Origin: Amylibacter sp.
GTDB taxonomy: Bacteria; Pseudomonadota; Alphaproteobacteria; Rhodobacterales; Rhodobacteraceae
Direction: 5' to 3'
Length of the DNA stretch: 35,125 nucleotides
Assembly: GCA_021775375.1 (NCBI GenBank)
Contig: JAJFHY010000188.1
Coordinates: 1 to 35,125, forward strand
In this document: positions 7,523 through 16,154 of the stretch, in pieces
Layout: each line of letters starts with the position of its first letter
Position numbering within the stretch: position 1 is the first letter of the stretch
The notes under the pieces: generated by a model
The model's database searches: none
What the model was told of the DNA's origin: nothing
What the model saw: only the letters and a program-made list of their open reading frames with translations
Translations under genes and position numbers: made by a program

Positions 7523-8361
7523 CCGATACCAAAGGCATCGCGGCCCGGGATGTGACCGTTACCTATCGTAACGGCCAAACCGCATTACGTAATGCAACGT
7601 TTGAAATTCCAACAGGCACGATCACGGCATTGGTTGGTGTAAACGGCGCAGGCAAGTCCACTTTGTTCAAAGCCATCATGGGTTTTGTGCCAACCGCCAA
7701 GGGCGAAATTTCGGTACTGGGTATGCCCGTCAAAGAAGCCTTACGCAAGAATATCGTGGCCTACGTTCCGCAAGCCGAAGAGGTCGATTGGTCTTTCCCG
7801 GTCCTTGTCGAGGACGTTGTGATGATGGGCCGTTACGGCCATATGGGTTTTCTGCGTCGCCCAAGCCAAGCGGACCACAAGGCTGTAACCGCTGCCCTAG
7901 AACGCGTGAACATGGTCGATTACCGTTTTCGCCAAATTGGTGAACTTTCCGGCGGACAACGTAAACGTGTTTTTCTTGCCCGCGCCTTGGCGCAAGAAGG
8001 CAAAGTCATATTGTTGGACGAACCGTTTACCGGCGTTGATGTCAAGACCGAAGACGCGATCATTGCGCTGCTGCGCGAGATGCGTGACGAAGGCCGCGTG
8101 ATGCTTGTCTCCACCCATAACCTCGGCTCGGTTCCTGAATTTTGCGATCGCACCATACTGGTCAAGGAAACGGTGCTGGCCTTCGGGCCCACCGAAGAAA
8201 CGTTCACCCATAAGAACCTTGAGATCGCTTTTGGCGGTGTGTTGCGCCATTTTGTATTGGGTGGGACAGACTTGCACGAAGATGACGATAGCCGCCAGAT
8301 CCATGTGATTACGGATGATGAACGCCCCTTCGTCGTTTACGAGGACGAGGCTGACAAATGA
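7519..8361 (+). CDS. sitB: Mn/Fe ABC transporter ATPase SitB
   Basis: A 280-residue ABC ATPase. Walker A is GVNGAGKST, the Q-loop is in [13 protein letters not shown], the signature is [15 protein letters not shown], Walker B is [12 protein letters not shown], and the switch His is in STHNLG. The 'EEVDWSFP' Q-loop sequence is typical of manganese/iron chelate-type metal importers. The start is TTG at 7519, overlapping the sitA stop by four bases, with AAGGGG upstream inside sitA. The C-terminal 40 residues are acidic. It energises SitCD. Confidence 0.92.
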   Translation: MTDTKGIAARDVTVTYRNGQTALRNATFEIPTGTITALVGVNGAGKSTLFKAIMGFVPTAKGEISVLGMPVKEALRKNIVAYVPQAEEVDWSFPVLVEDVVMMGRYGHMGFLRRPSQADHKAVTAALERVNMVDYRFRQIGELSGGQRKRVFLARALAQEGKVILLDEPFTGVDVKTEDAIIALLREMRDEGRVMLVSTHNLGSVPEFCDRTILVKETVLAFGPTEETFTHKNLEIAFGGVLRHFVLGGTDLHEDDDSRQIHVITDDERPFVVYEDEADK

Positions 8362-9215
8362 TGGACACGCTGCTGCTGCCGTTCTCGTACAACTACATGT
8401 TCAATGCAATGTGGGTCAGTGCGTTGGTGGGGGCGATATGCGCATTCTTGTCCGCTTACTTGATGCTCAAAGGCTGGTCGTTAATCGGCGACGCATTAAG
8501 CCATTCCATCGTTCCCGGCGTTGCAGGCGCCTATATGCTGGGTTTGCCCTTTGCATTGGGTGCTTTTGCGGCCGGCGGACTGGCCGCCGGAGCAATGCTA
8601 TTTCTTAACCAACGGTCGGGACTGAAAGAAGATACGATCATCGGGCTCATTTTCACATCATTCTTCGGGCTTGGCCTGTTCATGGTGTCGCTGTCGCCAA
8701 CCTCGGTAAGCGTTCAGACAATTACAATGGGCAACATTCTTGCCATCACCCCCTCGGATACATTGCAGTTGGCGATTATCGGGTTCGTAACGCTGGCAAT
8801 TTTACTGGCCAAGTGGAAAGACCTGATGGTGACGTTCTTTGATGAAAATCATGCGCGATCCATCGGACTTAAACCTGATCTTCTCAAGGTCGTATTCTTT
8901 ACACTTTTGTCAGCCTCTTGTGTCGCAGCTTTACAAACAGTTGGGGCTTTCCTTGTGATAGCAATGGTCGTCACACCCGGCGCAACAGCTTATCTGCTGA
9001 CCGACCGCTTCCCGCGATTGCTTGTCTTAAGTGTCCTGATCGGGTCCGTAACCAGCTTTGTCGGTGCCTATCTCAGCTTTTTTCTGGATGGCGCAACGGG
9101 CGGCCTAATCGTTTCATTGCAAACACTCATCTTTTTGATTACGTTCTTCCTTGCCCCGAAGCACGGCTATCTGGCGACACGCCGCAAGGCTGCACGAGCA
9201 TTGGTTGCGCAATGA
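8358..9215 (+). CDS. sitC: Mn/Fe ABC transporter permease SitC
   Basis: A 285-residue ABC-3 family permease with about eight hydrophobic segments; the family hallmark [22 protein letters not shown] is near residue 40. The ATG at 8358 overlaps the sitB stop (ATGA); a second ATG follows directly at 8361. It pairs with SitD to form the membrane channel. Confidence 0.92.
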   Translation: MMDTLLLPFSYNYMFNAMWVSALVGAICAFLSAYLMLKGWSLIGDALSHSIVPGVAGAYMLGLPFALGAFAAGGLAAGAMLFLNQRSGLKEDTIIGLIFTSFFGLGLFMVSLSPTSVSVQTITMGNILAITPSDTLQLAIIGFVTLAILLAKWKDLMVTFFDENHARSIGLKPDLLKVVFFTLLSASCVAALQTVGAFLVIAMVVTPGATAYLLTDRFPRLLVLSVLIGSVTSFVGAYLSFFLDGATGGLIVSLQTLIFLITFFLAPKHGYLATRRKAARALVAQ

Positions 9216-10042
9216 TTGAAACGATCCTCCTTCCATTCCAATTTGCCTTTATGAACAAGGCGTTTCTTATAATGGCGATACTTGCCGTGCCAACCAGCTT
9301 GCTGTCTTGTTATTTGGTGCTCAAGGGTTGGTCGCTGATGGGTGATGCCATCAGCCATGCAGTGTTGCCGGGCATTGTTGTGGCCTATCTGCTGGGCATC
9401 CCACTGATCATCGGGGCGTTTTGTGCAGGCATGGTCTGTGCACTGGCAACCGGGTTTCTGGCAGGCAACAGTCGGGTGAAACAAGATACGGTTATGGGTA
9501 TAGTATTTTCGGGCATGTTTGGTTTCGGGATCGTGCTTTATACGAAAATCAGCACCGACATGCACCTTGACCATATCTTGTTTGGCAACATGCTTGGGGT
9601 GAACACGACTGATCTTTGGACCGCAGGGTTAATCGCCGCGTTTGTGGGCCTTGTCATTATCGCCAAACGTCAGGATTTTCTATTGCACGCATTTGACCCA
9701 ATTCAGGCGCAAGCCGTTGGTTTGCATGTGGGTTGGTTACACTATGGTTTGCTCACGCTAATCTCTTTGACGATCGTAGCAACGCTTTCGGCAGTCGGAA
9801 TTATCTTGTCAATTGGCCTACTGATTGCCCCGGGTGCTATAGCATTTCTGCTGACCAAACGCTTCACGCTAATGCTGCCCATATCGGTTGGTGTAACATT
9901 GATATCAGGTGCATTAGGCATTTACATCAGTTTCTATATCGACAGCGCACCGGCACCCACGATTATCCTGATCATGTCGTTGATATTCATTGTAGCATTC
10001 GTCAGAACAAGCATGGTTGCACGTCGTGTAGCAGCGGTTTGA
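9212..10042 (+). CDS. sitD: Mn/Fe ABC transporter permease SitD
   Basis: A 276-residue ABC-3 family permease paralogous to SitC, with the hallmark LVLKGWSLMGDAISHAVLPGIV. The frame is open far upstream inside sitC, but ATG at 9212 overlaps the sitC stop by four bases and gives the normal length and N-terminus. It closes the sit operon. No clear terminator is seen; an insertion sequence remnant starts 18 bases after the stop. Confidence 0.92.
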   Translation: MIETILLPFQFAFMNKAFLIMAILAVPTSLLSCYLVLKGWSLMGDAISHAVLPGIVVAYLLGIPLIIGAFCAGMVCALATGFLAGNSRVKQDTVMGIVFSGMFGFGIVLYTKISTDMHLDHILFGNMLGVNTTDLWTAGLIAAFVGLVIIAKRQDFLLHAFDPIQAQAVGLHVGWLHYGLLTLISLTIVATLSAVGIILSIGLLIAPGAIAFLLTKRFTLMLPISVGVTLISGALGIYISFYIDSAPAPTIILIMSLIFIVAFVRTSMVARRVAAV

Positions 10043-10060
10043 CTAAATAGCCCCTGCAAT

Positions 10061-10235
10061 TGTAGACATCTTGCCCCCTAAAAAATGAGCCAAGGAGAAC
10101 TCAATGGCCCGATCCAATTTCACAAAAGAATTCAAGATTGATGCAATCAAGCAGATCACGGGTCATAGCTATTCTGTCGCTGACGTTTCCAAGCGTTTGA
10201 GCGTAAGCACACATTCACTTTATACATGGGTGTAG
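10061..10235 (+). mobile_element. IS3-type insertion sequence remnant (left end)
   Basis: TGTAGACATCTTGCCCCC at 10061-10078 looks like the left terminal repeat of an IS3-family element: it starts with TG and carries the TTGCCCCC core common in such ends. It is followed by the ribosome site and 5' part of an orfA. The rest of orfA, all of orfB and a matching right end are not found before pcaB. So this is a decayed, immobile fragment. Confidence 0.55.
10104..10235 (+). pseudogene. Truncated IS3-family transposase OrfA
   Basis: The 43-codon frame starts at an ATG with AAGGAG five bases upstream. It encodes MARSNFTKEFKIDAIKQITG, then SVADVSKRLSVSTHSLYTW, the N-terminal helix-turn-helix of IS3-type OrfA. 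A normal OrfA is about 90-100 residues and would continue with a leucine zipper; here a TAG follows at once and the downstream frame shows no relation. It is too short for a working transposase. Confidence 0.75.
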
Positions 10236-10335
10236 CGGTTTTCGTCGATTTGGCGAATACCGTGATCATCCAATTCTTTGTTTCACTCTAAGTTTTCAAA
10301 ATCGAGATTACAGAATATATCTCGCAAATTCGCTA

Positions 10336-11394
10336 TTATTTACAATTCCCCATATTCGTAATTGCAACACACAGTTTATTAGCTACGGCTAAACTTCTGG
10401 CAGTTGCCGCTGCCATTTGTGGCAGTAACATCCATTCAAGTACCCAAGCGGCACCTGAACGTTCTTGTTCATGAATAAGTGCTTGGTGCATGCCCGAAAT
10501 TTGCGTCGCATTGAACTTCGCCAAAGTGACAAGCAATTCAGCCATGATCGGATTTTGTTTATGAGGCATTGCCGAAGAACTACCTCCGCCTTTCATTGTG
10601 ATCTCATCGATCCCCTGTTGCGTCATCAGGCAAACATCTTGGCCCATTTTTCCAAGTGTACCCGTTACAAGCGATAACAAGCCTGCATATTCGACAACAT
10701 TATCACGCGTAGCGTGCCAAGCTCTGGGTGGATTTCCAAGTCCCAGTCTTGCTGCCATATCATCGGCGATAACTTGGCCTAAATCATCCATTGATGCGCG
10801 ATTCCCAACCGGGCCACCCAATTGTAACCTTTCAATCCGTGGCCTCAGCTGCGCTAGCCGAACACGGTGGTCATCAAGAGGAAGCATCCATGTAGCGATC
10901 CGGTCTGATACCGTGATTGGCAGTGCCGCCTGCATTCGCGTGCGGCCCATTAATGATCTGTCACCGAAACGTTCAGTTAAATCGACCATTGCCGCAGTGA
11001 GCTCGACCAGGCGTTGATCCAGTAAGATTGTTAACTCGCGAAGCGTTAATACAAGGGCTGTGTCTATTACATCTTGAGATGTGGCACCATGATGAACAGC
11101 CGCGGCGTTCTTTCCGGCTGCATTTCTGATTTGCGCCACAAGATTGGGAATGGGCAGGCCGTCTTGTAATGTCCCTGCTTTTAAATCGGTTAAATTCGGC
11201 TCGAATGTTTCGATCACTAACGCGGCTTGTTCTGCCATGTCACTGGGTACTTTACCTGCAATACCAAGAGCACGGCTATAGGCGGCTTCAAAGGTTAACA
11301 GATGTGATATTTGCTGCTCGGGCGACCATATCGCACTACCTTGCGCATCGGAAAAAAGCCCTCCGAGCCATGGATGATCAAAAACACTTGTCAT
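10336..11394 (-). CDS. pcaB: 3-carboxy-cis,cis-muconate cycloisomerase PcaB
   Basis: A 352-residue member of the fumarase/aspartase superfamily. The family signature GGGSSSAMPHKQNP is present near residue 275, with the upstream catalytic region HHGATSQDVIDTAL. PcaB lactonises 3-carboxymuconate to 4-carboxymuconolactone in the protocatechuate branch of the 3-oxoadipate pathway. Its start overlaps the pcaD stop by four bases. It is the last gene of the pobA-pcaCHGDB operon. The final residues (AITNMGNCK) differ from the usual Gly-rich end, and the IS remnant lies about 100 bases beyond, so the 3' end might have been altered by that insertion. Confidence 0.92.
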   Translation of the reverse strand: MTSVFDHPWLGGLFSDAQGSAIWSPEQQISHLLTFEAAYSRALGIAGKVPSDMAEQAALVIETFEPNLTDLKAGTLQDGLPIPNLVAQIRNAAGKNAAAVHHGATSQDVIDTALVLTLRELTILLDQRLVELTAAMVDLTERFGDRSLMGRTRMQAALPITVSDRIATWMLPLDDHRVRLAQLRPRIERLQLGGPVGNRASMDDLGQVIADDMAARLGLGNPPRAWHATRDNVVEYAGLLSLVTGTLGKMGQDVCLMTQQGIDEITMKGGGSSSAMPHKQNPIMAELLVTLAKFNATQISGMHQALIHEQERSGAAWVLEWMLLPQMAAATARSLAVANKLCVAITNMGNCK

Positions 11395-12170
11395 GTCAGG
11401 CGAGCATGCAGGTTTTTAATATGCTCTGCAACCGTTTGGGGGACTTCGATACATGGCAGGTGGCCAACCCCATCAATCAATTCATAGGTTGAACCACTTA
11501 TGAGGTTTGAAAGGGAATGCACCAAATCAGGTGGTGTCGCCATATCTTCAGACCCCGCGATACAGATTGTTGGTAAACGTAATTTTGCTGTACTATCGGT
11601 CAGGTTAGCATCACGGATTGCAGCACTAACCCCTGCATATCCACTGGCAGGTGTTCGGGTCAACATATTGCGGTAACCTGCAAATTCATCAGCCTGTGAC
11701 ATGCGAAAGCGGGTTGAAAACCAGCGCTCAAGAATAGTGTCGGCAATAGATGAAATCCCCCCTTTGTTCACTGCATCAATACGCGCATTCCATCCCTCTT
11801 CATCACCAATTTTTGCACCGGTGTTACAGAGCATCAAACCGGATACTAAATCGGGTCGTTGATTGGCAAGACCCTGCGCAATCATCCCGCCAACCGAAAC
11901 GCCACAGACCAACGCGCCACTCAATCCTAGATGATCCATTAGACCGGCCACATCACTGACAAGCAAATCCATTGTGATTGTCCCATCGTCGCTTAGTCCA
12001 TGCCCGCGTTTATCAATGGTAAGGATAGCGGGGTTCACATCAAGCCGTGTAATAACATTATCCCAGATACGAAAATCCGTGCCCAATGAGTTAAGAAAAA
12101 CTATTGGCACACCATCTCCACCCGTTAGGTGGTAATGGAGTGTAACATCCTTGAATTTAATAAACGGCAT
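11391..12170 (-). CDS. pcaD: 3-oxoadipate enol-lactonase PcaD
   Basis: A 259-residue alpha/beta-hydrolase. The nucleophile elbow is GVSVGG (Ser), the oxyanion region is LNSLGTDFRIWD, and the catalytic His is in GVGHLPCIE. PcaD hydrolyses 3-oxoadipate enol-lactone to 3-oxoadipate. It overlaps pcaB by four bases and follows pcaG after a 129-base gap, the largest in the operon, which includes a TTGTCA hexamer on the minus strand and might hold a second promoter. Confidence 0.9.
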   Translation of the reverse strand: MPFIKFKDVTLHYHLTGGDGVPIVFLNSLGTDFRIWDNVITRLDVNPAILTIDKRGHGLSDDGTITMDLLVSDVAGLMDHLGLSGALVCGVSVGGMIAQGLANQRPDLVSGLMLCNTGAKIGDEEGWNARIDAVNKGGISSIADTILERWFSTRFRMSQADEFAGYRNMLTRTPASGYAGVSAAIRDANLTDSTAKLRLPTICIAGSEDMATPPDLVHSLSNLISGSTYELIDGVGHLPCIEVPQTVAEHIKNLHARLT

Positions 12171-12299
12171 TTAACGCCTCTTCTCTATTTTCGACTTGTT
12201 CAGAAATCCTCTTTAACACCTCTGAATTATTTTGATTGATTGACAATGGATGTGTCACGGTAGCGCAAATAATGTAATCGGAGTTCGACATAATAAGGC

Positions 12300-12899
12300 C
12301 TAGACGTCGAAGAATACGGTTTCTTCATCACCTTGTAGGCAAATGTCGAAATGATAATTGGTACGACCAGCGCGCGCGATCAAAGTGTCGCGCCGTTGTG
12401 TTTGCTCGATCAGGTTAAGAACGGGATCAGCTGCATTGGCCATTGCCTCGTCGCCAAAATACATGCGGGTATTAAGGCCAACATTGATCCCGCGTGCGAC
12501 CAGCCATAGATTTAAATGCGGGGCCATTATTTGATTGTTTTGATTTTTCACAGCACCCGGCTTTATTGTCTCAAAAGTGAATTCTCCGGTCTCGAAATCT
12601 GAAATGACGCGGCCCCAGCCCCGGAAACCATCTTCAACATCGCCTTTACCGGGGTAGATGCCGGCAGCGTTGGCTTGCCAAACCTCGATCAGAACGTCTT
12701 TAACCGGCGCACCGGTGCCGTCACGCACCGTTCCAGTTACTTTGATCCGTGTTCCTTTTGCATTGGGGCCAATAATATCGCGACCCAATTCATTGGCGTA
12801 GATATTAAATCCCGCATCACCCGGGGCAAGCCCGATGTGGACATAAGGTCCAGCGGTTTGTGACGCAGTTTCCTTAAGATAGTTCAATGGTTGCGCCAT
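12300..12899 (-). CDS. pcaG: Protocatechuate 3,4-dioxygenase alpha subunit PcaG
   Basis: A 199-residue intradiol dioxygenase alpha subunit. The beta-sandwich core contains KVTGTVRDGTGAPVKDVLIEVWQA, and the end is DICLQGDEETVFFDV, typical for PcaG. The alpha subunit lacks the full iron-ligand set found in PcaH and builds the active-site wall. pcaH ends two bases before its start, so the subunits are co-translated. Confidence 0.93.
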   Translation of the reverse strand: MAQPLNYLKETASQTAGPYVHIGLAPGDAGFNIYANELGRDIIGPNAKGTRIKVTGTVRDGTGAPVKDVLIEVWQANAAGIYPGKGDVEDGFRGWGRVISDFETGEFTFETIKPGAVKNQNNQIMAPHLNLWLVARGINVGLNTRMYFGDEAMANAADPVLNLIEQTQRRDTLIARAGRTNYHFDICLQGDEETVFFDV

Positions 12900-12901
12900 G
12901 G

Positions 12902-13624
12902 TCAGTTTCCTTCCGGACGGTTCTCAAAAAAAGTCGAGCGGTGCCCGCGTAATATTATATCGAATTTATAGGCGATACTATCGAATGGGACGGTCGCATT
13001 CAGATCCAGTGCCGCCACAAGTTGGTCAATAGCGCGGCTGTCCGGTATCGTATTTACGATAGGACATTTGGCGATCAGAGGGTCACCTTCGAAATACATT
13101 TGGGTGATTAAACGTTGTGCAAAAGCAGTGCCAAAAACCGATATATGAATATGGGCGGGCCGCCAGTTATTGACCCAGTTACGCCAGGGGTAAGCACCGG
13201 GTTTGACGGTGCGAAAAGCGTAATAACCGTTTTCGTCAGTCAATGTACGCCCACAACCACCAAAATTAGGATCAATGGCCGCAAGATATGTATCCATTTT
13301 GTGACGATAGCGTCCACCTGCATTGGCTTGCCAAATCTCAACCAGTGTGTTCGGAACCGGTTGCGCATTTTCGTCCAAAACACGCCCATGAACGATAATG
13401 CGTTCGCCAATCGGATCGCCCGTTTTGGCGTAGTTGTTGATCAAATCGCTATCAATCGGATCAATGTCACATTGACCAAATGTAGGGCCTGTCAGCTCAC
13501 TCTCGGATGCCTGTAATGACAACATCGCCAAACGCGGTGATCTGGTAACGCTGGTTTTATAGTCAGGCGTAAAAGCGGGGGGATGCCATTCACGGTCGCG
13601 CTGATAAAGCTCGTCGCTGGTCAT
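12902..13624 (-). CDS. pcaH: Protocatechuate 3,4-dioxygenase beta subunit PcaH
   Basis: A 240-residue beta subunit that carries the non-haem Fe(III). The ligands are visible: Tyr in [10 protein letters not shown], Tyr in VKPGAYPW, and the two His in [12 protein letters not shown]. It cleaves protocatechuate between the hydroxyls to 3-carboxy-cis,cis-muconate. The N-terminal extension before the core matches PcaH. Its start overlaps the pcaC stop by four bases. Confidence 0.94.
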   Translation of the reverse strand: MTSDELYQRDREWHPPAFTPDYKTSVTRSPRLAMLSLQASESELTGPTFGQCDIDPIDSDLINNYAKTGDPIGERIIVHGRVLDENAQPVPNTLVEIWQANAGGRYRHKMDTYLAAIDPNFGGCGRTLTDENGYYAFRTVKPGAYPWRNWVNNWRPAHIHISVFGTAFAQRLITQMYFEGDPLIAKCPIVNTIPDSRAIDQLVAALDLNATVPFDSIAYKFDIILRGHRSTFFENRPEGN

Positions 13625-14004
13625 ACTGTGTCCCCTTCCATTTCTGCATATGTTTGCTTGGCAAGCTTGATGGCATGATTTGCAGTGGGCACGCCAGCAT
13701 AAATCGCGACATGCTGAAACACCTCGATTACATCCTGCTGGCTAGCACCTGTATTGGCGGTGGCCCGGATGTGCATCGGAATTTCGTCAAAGTTCTTTGT
13801 TGCTGCCAACAGGGCCAGCGTTATCATCGAACGTTCCCGTCGTGTGATTGCGTCACTTGCCCAAACAGTTCCCCAAGCACTTTCGGTGATCAATGTTTGG
13901 AAAGACGCGTCGAACGCAGTTTTACTGGCTTCTGCCCGATCGACATGTACGTCCCCCAGAACTTCGCGGCGCACCGACATGCCTTTTGTTAGGCGGTTTT
14001 GCAT
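13621..14004 (-). CDS. pcaC: 4-carboxymuconolactone decarboxylase PcaC
   Basis: A 127-residue protein of the AhpD/carboxymuconolactone decarboxylase family, with [18 protein letters not shown] near the start and [21 protein letters not shown] in the centre. It decarboxylates 4-carboxymuconolactone to 3-oxoadipate enol-lactone. In-frame starts exist at 14064, 14007 and 14004; I chose 14004 because AAGGAG lies six bases upstream and the usual N-terminus results. The longer start would run deep into pobA. The gene begins just after the pobA stop. Confidence 0.92.
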   Translation of the reverse strand: MQNRLTKGMSVRREVLGDVHVDRAEASKTAFDASFQTLITESAWGTVWASDAITRRERSMITLALLAATKNFDEIPMHIRATANTGASQQDVIEVFQHVAIYAGVPTANHAIKLAKQTYAEMEGDTV

Positions 14005-14014
14005 CATTCTCTCC

Positions 14015-15184
14015 TTAATAAGGTAGGCCAACATAATTTTCGGCCATGGCCTTTTGTGCGGCATGGTTAGTGCGCAGGAATTCGATTTCAGCGATTTGCA
14101 TTTTCAAATCGAATTCAGATTGATCCGGGTAACGATGCATCAGCGACGAAAACCACCAACTGAAACGCTCTGCTTTCCATACGCGGGCAAGCGCTTTCGT
14201 AGAATAGCTATCGATGCCGTCGGTAGTACCGTTTCCATAATAATCGCGTAGCCCATTAAACAGATAATGTACATCCGACGCTGCCGTATTCAGCCCTTTG
14301 GCACCTGTTGGGGGTACAATATGGGCTGCATCACCACATAAAAACAAACGGCCCCAGCGCATGGGTTCGGTCACGAATGACCGTAACGGTGCAATGGATT
14401 TCTCGATCGAGGGACCGGTGATCAATTCTTCCGCCTGCTTTGTCGGAATACGGCGTTTTAGCTCTTCCCAAAATGCCTCATCTGTCCAATCCTCGGGCTT
14501 TTCAGACAACGCGCACTGAATGTAATAACGGCTAAGGTTCTCATTGCGCATCGAACACAAGGCAAAGCCACGTTTTGACGCCGCATAGATCAGTTCGTGA
14601 TGAACCGGTGGGGTTTCAGACAATATACCAAGCCAGCCAAAAGGATAGATTTTCTCATACTCGCGGCGCACGTCCAGTGGAATTGTCTGGCGGCTAACCC
14701 CGTGAAAACCGTCACAGCCTGCGACGAAATCACAATCAATCCGACGACTTTCACCGTCGACTTTATAAATCACGTGGGGTGCGTCGGTGTTTGCATTATG
14801 AATGACAACATTTTCGACATTGAAGTCTATCTTGCCACCCGTTTCTTCGTGTGCCTCATATAAATCCCGCGTCACTTCCGTCTGACCATATATCATTACA
14901 GCATGGCCTGTATGTTCGACAAAATCGATGCGGAACGTCTTTTCACCATAGGAAATGACTGTGCCACTATGGCTGTGCCCCTCTTTTTCCATCCTATCAG
15001 CGACGCCTGCCTGACGCATAAGATCAAGCATGCCGCGCTCAAGAACTCCGGCGCGAACACGGTTTAAAACATAATCCTTGGTTTTACGCTCTAGCACCAC
15101 AGTGTCGATACCATGTACGTGCAGAAGCTGAGACAACAAAAGTCCCGATGGCCCTCCGCCAATGATGACAACAGCAGTGCGCAT
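14015..15184 (-). CDS. pobA: 4-hydroxybenzoate 3-monooxygenase PobA
   Basis: A 389-residue class A flavoprotein hydroxylase. The FAD dinucleotide motif is VVIIGGGPSGLLLSQLL at the N-terminus, the DG motif is FVAGCDGFHGVSR, and the second FAD motif is RLFLCGDAAHIVPPTGAKG. It converts 4-hydroxybenzoate to protocatechuate with NADPH and O2, feeding the pca genes that follow on the same strand. Length equals the family's. No regulator gene (PobR or PcaQ) is adjacent; the upstream region holds inverted repeats instead. Confidence 0.95.
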   Translation of the reverse strand: MRTAVVIIGGGPSGLLLSQLLHVHGIDTVVLERKTKDYVLNRVRAGVLERGMLDLMRQAGVADRMEKEGHSHSGTVISYGEKTFRIDFVEHTGHAVMIYGQTEVTRDLYEAHEETGGKIDFNVENVVIHNANTDAPHVIYKVDGESRRIDCDFVAGCDGFHGVSRQTIPLDVRREYEKIYPFGWLGILSETPPVHHELIYAASKRGFALCSMRNENLSRYYIQCALSEKPEDWTDEAFWEELKRRIPTKQAEELITGPSIEKSIAPLRSFVTEPMRWGRLFLCGDAAHIVPPTGAKGLNTAASDVHYLFNGLRDYYGNGTTDGIDSYSTKALARVWKAERFSWWFSSLMHRYPDQSEFDLKMQIAEIEFLRTNHAAQKAMAENYVGLPY

Positions 15185-15197
15185 AAAACCTCATCTC

Positions 15198-15246
15198 ATG
15201 TTCATATCTTTTATGAATGATGAATATTGATATGTAAAATGAACAT
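15198..15246. promoter_or_regulatory. Inverted repeats upstream of pobA
   Basis: TTCATA (15201-15206) and TATGAA (15212-15217) form a short perfect inverted repeat with a 5-base spacer. A wider pair, ATGTTCAT (15198-15205) and ATGAACAT (15239-15246), surrounds it. Both lie 14-62 bases upstream of the pobA start and are candidates for the aromatic-acid regulator's binding sites. Confidence 0.45.
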
Positions 15247-15357
15247 TTATCTCTCATAAAAGTAAAAGCCAAGGCGTTTACAATTCCAGAAAACATTCAG
15301 ACCTTACTTAAACCACATTACCGTGTTAGCCTGCACATATGCAGAGTCCTTCTGAAT

Positions 15358-16032
15358 ATGACACGTAAATATAACTTGCGGGCTATGGCGGCATTTGGCT
15401 GCGCAATTCTATTTGGTGTTGTAGGATATATTTTTTCTACAAGTTTCCTTGAAACAACAAGACACTACATTATGAATACCGAAACGGAAAACGCCCTGAA
15501 TACTGAATGGGCGACGATTTTGGCTCAGGTGGATTTGACACCAAAGCGGGTAAAGCTTGTTGAGGTTACCTTTGCTGGAAAAGCCGTGCAGAAGGTGGAA
15601 ATCCAGACCAAAGAAGCGATGCAGTCGCTGCCCAGCGCCAATGGCGGTTCTGAATGGCAATGCCTGACTGAAGCGCTCTATTTTGAAGCCCGTGGCGAAA
15701 GTCTGGTTGGTCAGGTCGCCGTGGCTGAAGTCATTTTAAATCGCAAAGCTAACACGCGGTTTCCAAAATCTGTTTGTGGCGTCATCAATCAGGGTGCCAA
15801 GCGTAAAAACGCTTGCCAATTTTCCTATAAATGCGATGGGCGCAAGGAAGTTTTTTCTGAACGAACGGCCTATGAAAGCGCCGGAAAACTGGCTCAGTTA
15901 ATGCTTGAAGGCACAACACATGACATAACCAAAGGTGCCACATTTTATCATACCAAAGCGGTCAATCCAAGTTGGTCACGCAAGCTGAAAAAGACGGTAA
16001 TTATCGGCGAGCATATATTTTTCAGTTACTAA
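15358..16032 (+). CDS. SleB-type cell wall hydrolase
   Basis: A 224-residue exported or membrane-anchored protein. Residues 10-28 form one hydrophobic segment; the C-terminal half is a Hydrolase_2 (SleB/CwlJ) domain with CLTEALYFEARGES carrying the likely catalytic Glu, then VAVAEVILNRK, VCGVINQG and ACQFSYKCDG. These domains act as lytic transglycosylase-like peptidoglycan hydrolases. The gene stands alone, divergent from pobA and convergent with the TRAP permease, and is probably a housekeeping cell-wall enzyme unrelated to either. Confidence 0.88.
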   Translation: MTRKYNLRAMAAFGCAILFGVVGYIFSTSFLETTRHYIMNTETENALNTEWATILAQVDLTPKRVKLVEVTFAGKAVQKVEIQTKEAMQSLPSANGGSEWQCLTEALYFEARGESLVGQVAVAEVILNRKANTRFPKSVCGVINQGAKRKNACQFSYKCDGRKEVFSERTAYESAGKLAQLMLEGTTHDITKGATFYHTKAVNPSWSRKLKKTVIIGEHIFFSY

Positions 16033-16094
16033 CATTATAAATGGTCACATTGGCTCATTGGCAACATGCTTATGCGCGCAACTTGACAATGAAA

Positions 16095-16117
16095 CGAGGC
16101 CGACAATGCCGGCCTCG
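16095..16117. terminator. Stem-loop between convergent genes
   Basis: CGAGGCCG (16095-16102) and CGGCCTCG (16110-16117) form a perfect 8-base, GC-rich stem with a 7-base loop. It lies between the convergent cell-wall hydrolase and TRAP permease genes. On the minus strand a short T-run follows, so it can serve as terminator for the TRAP operon and perhaps for both. Confidence 0.7.
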
Positions 16118-16154
16118 ATAATGTAGTTTAAATCTCACCCAAGACGGCCTTTGG

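Noticed and set aside
8918-9211. Upstream extension of the sitD frame
   Set aside because: It overlaps most of the end of sitC and gives a non-conserved leader; the ATGA overlap at 9212 is the normal start.
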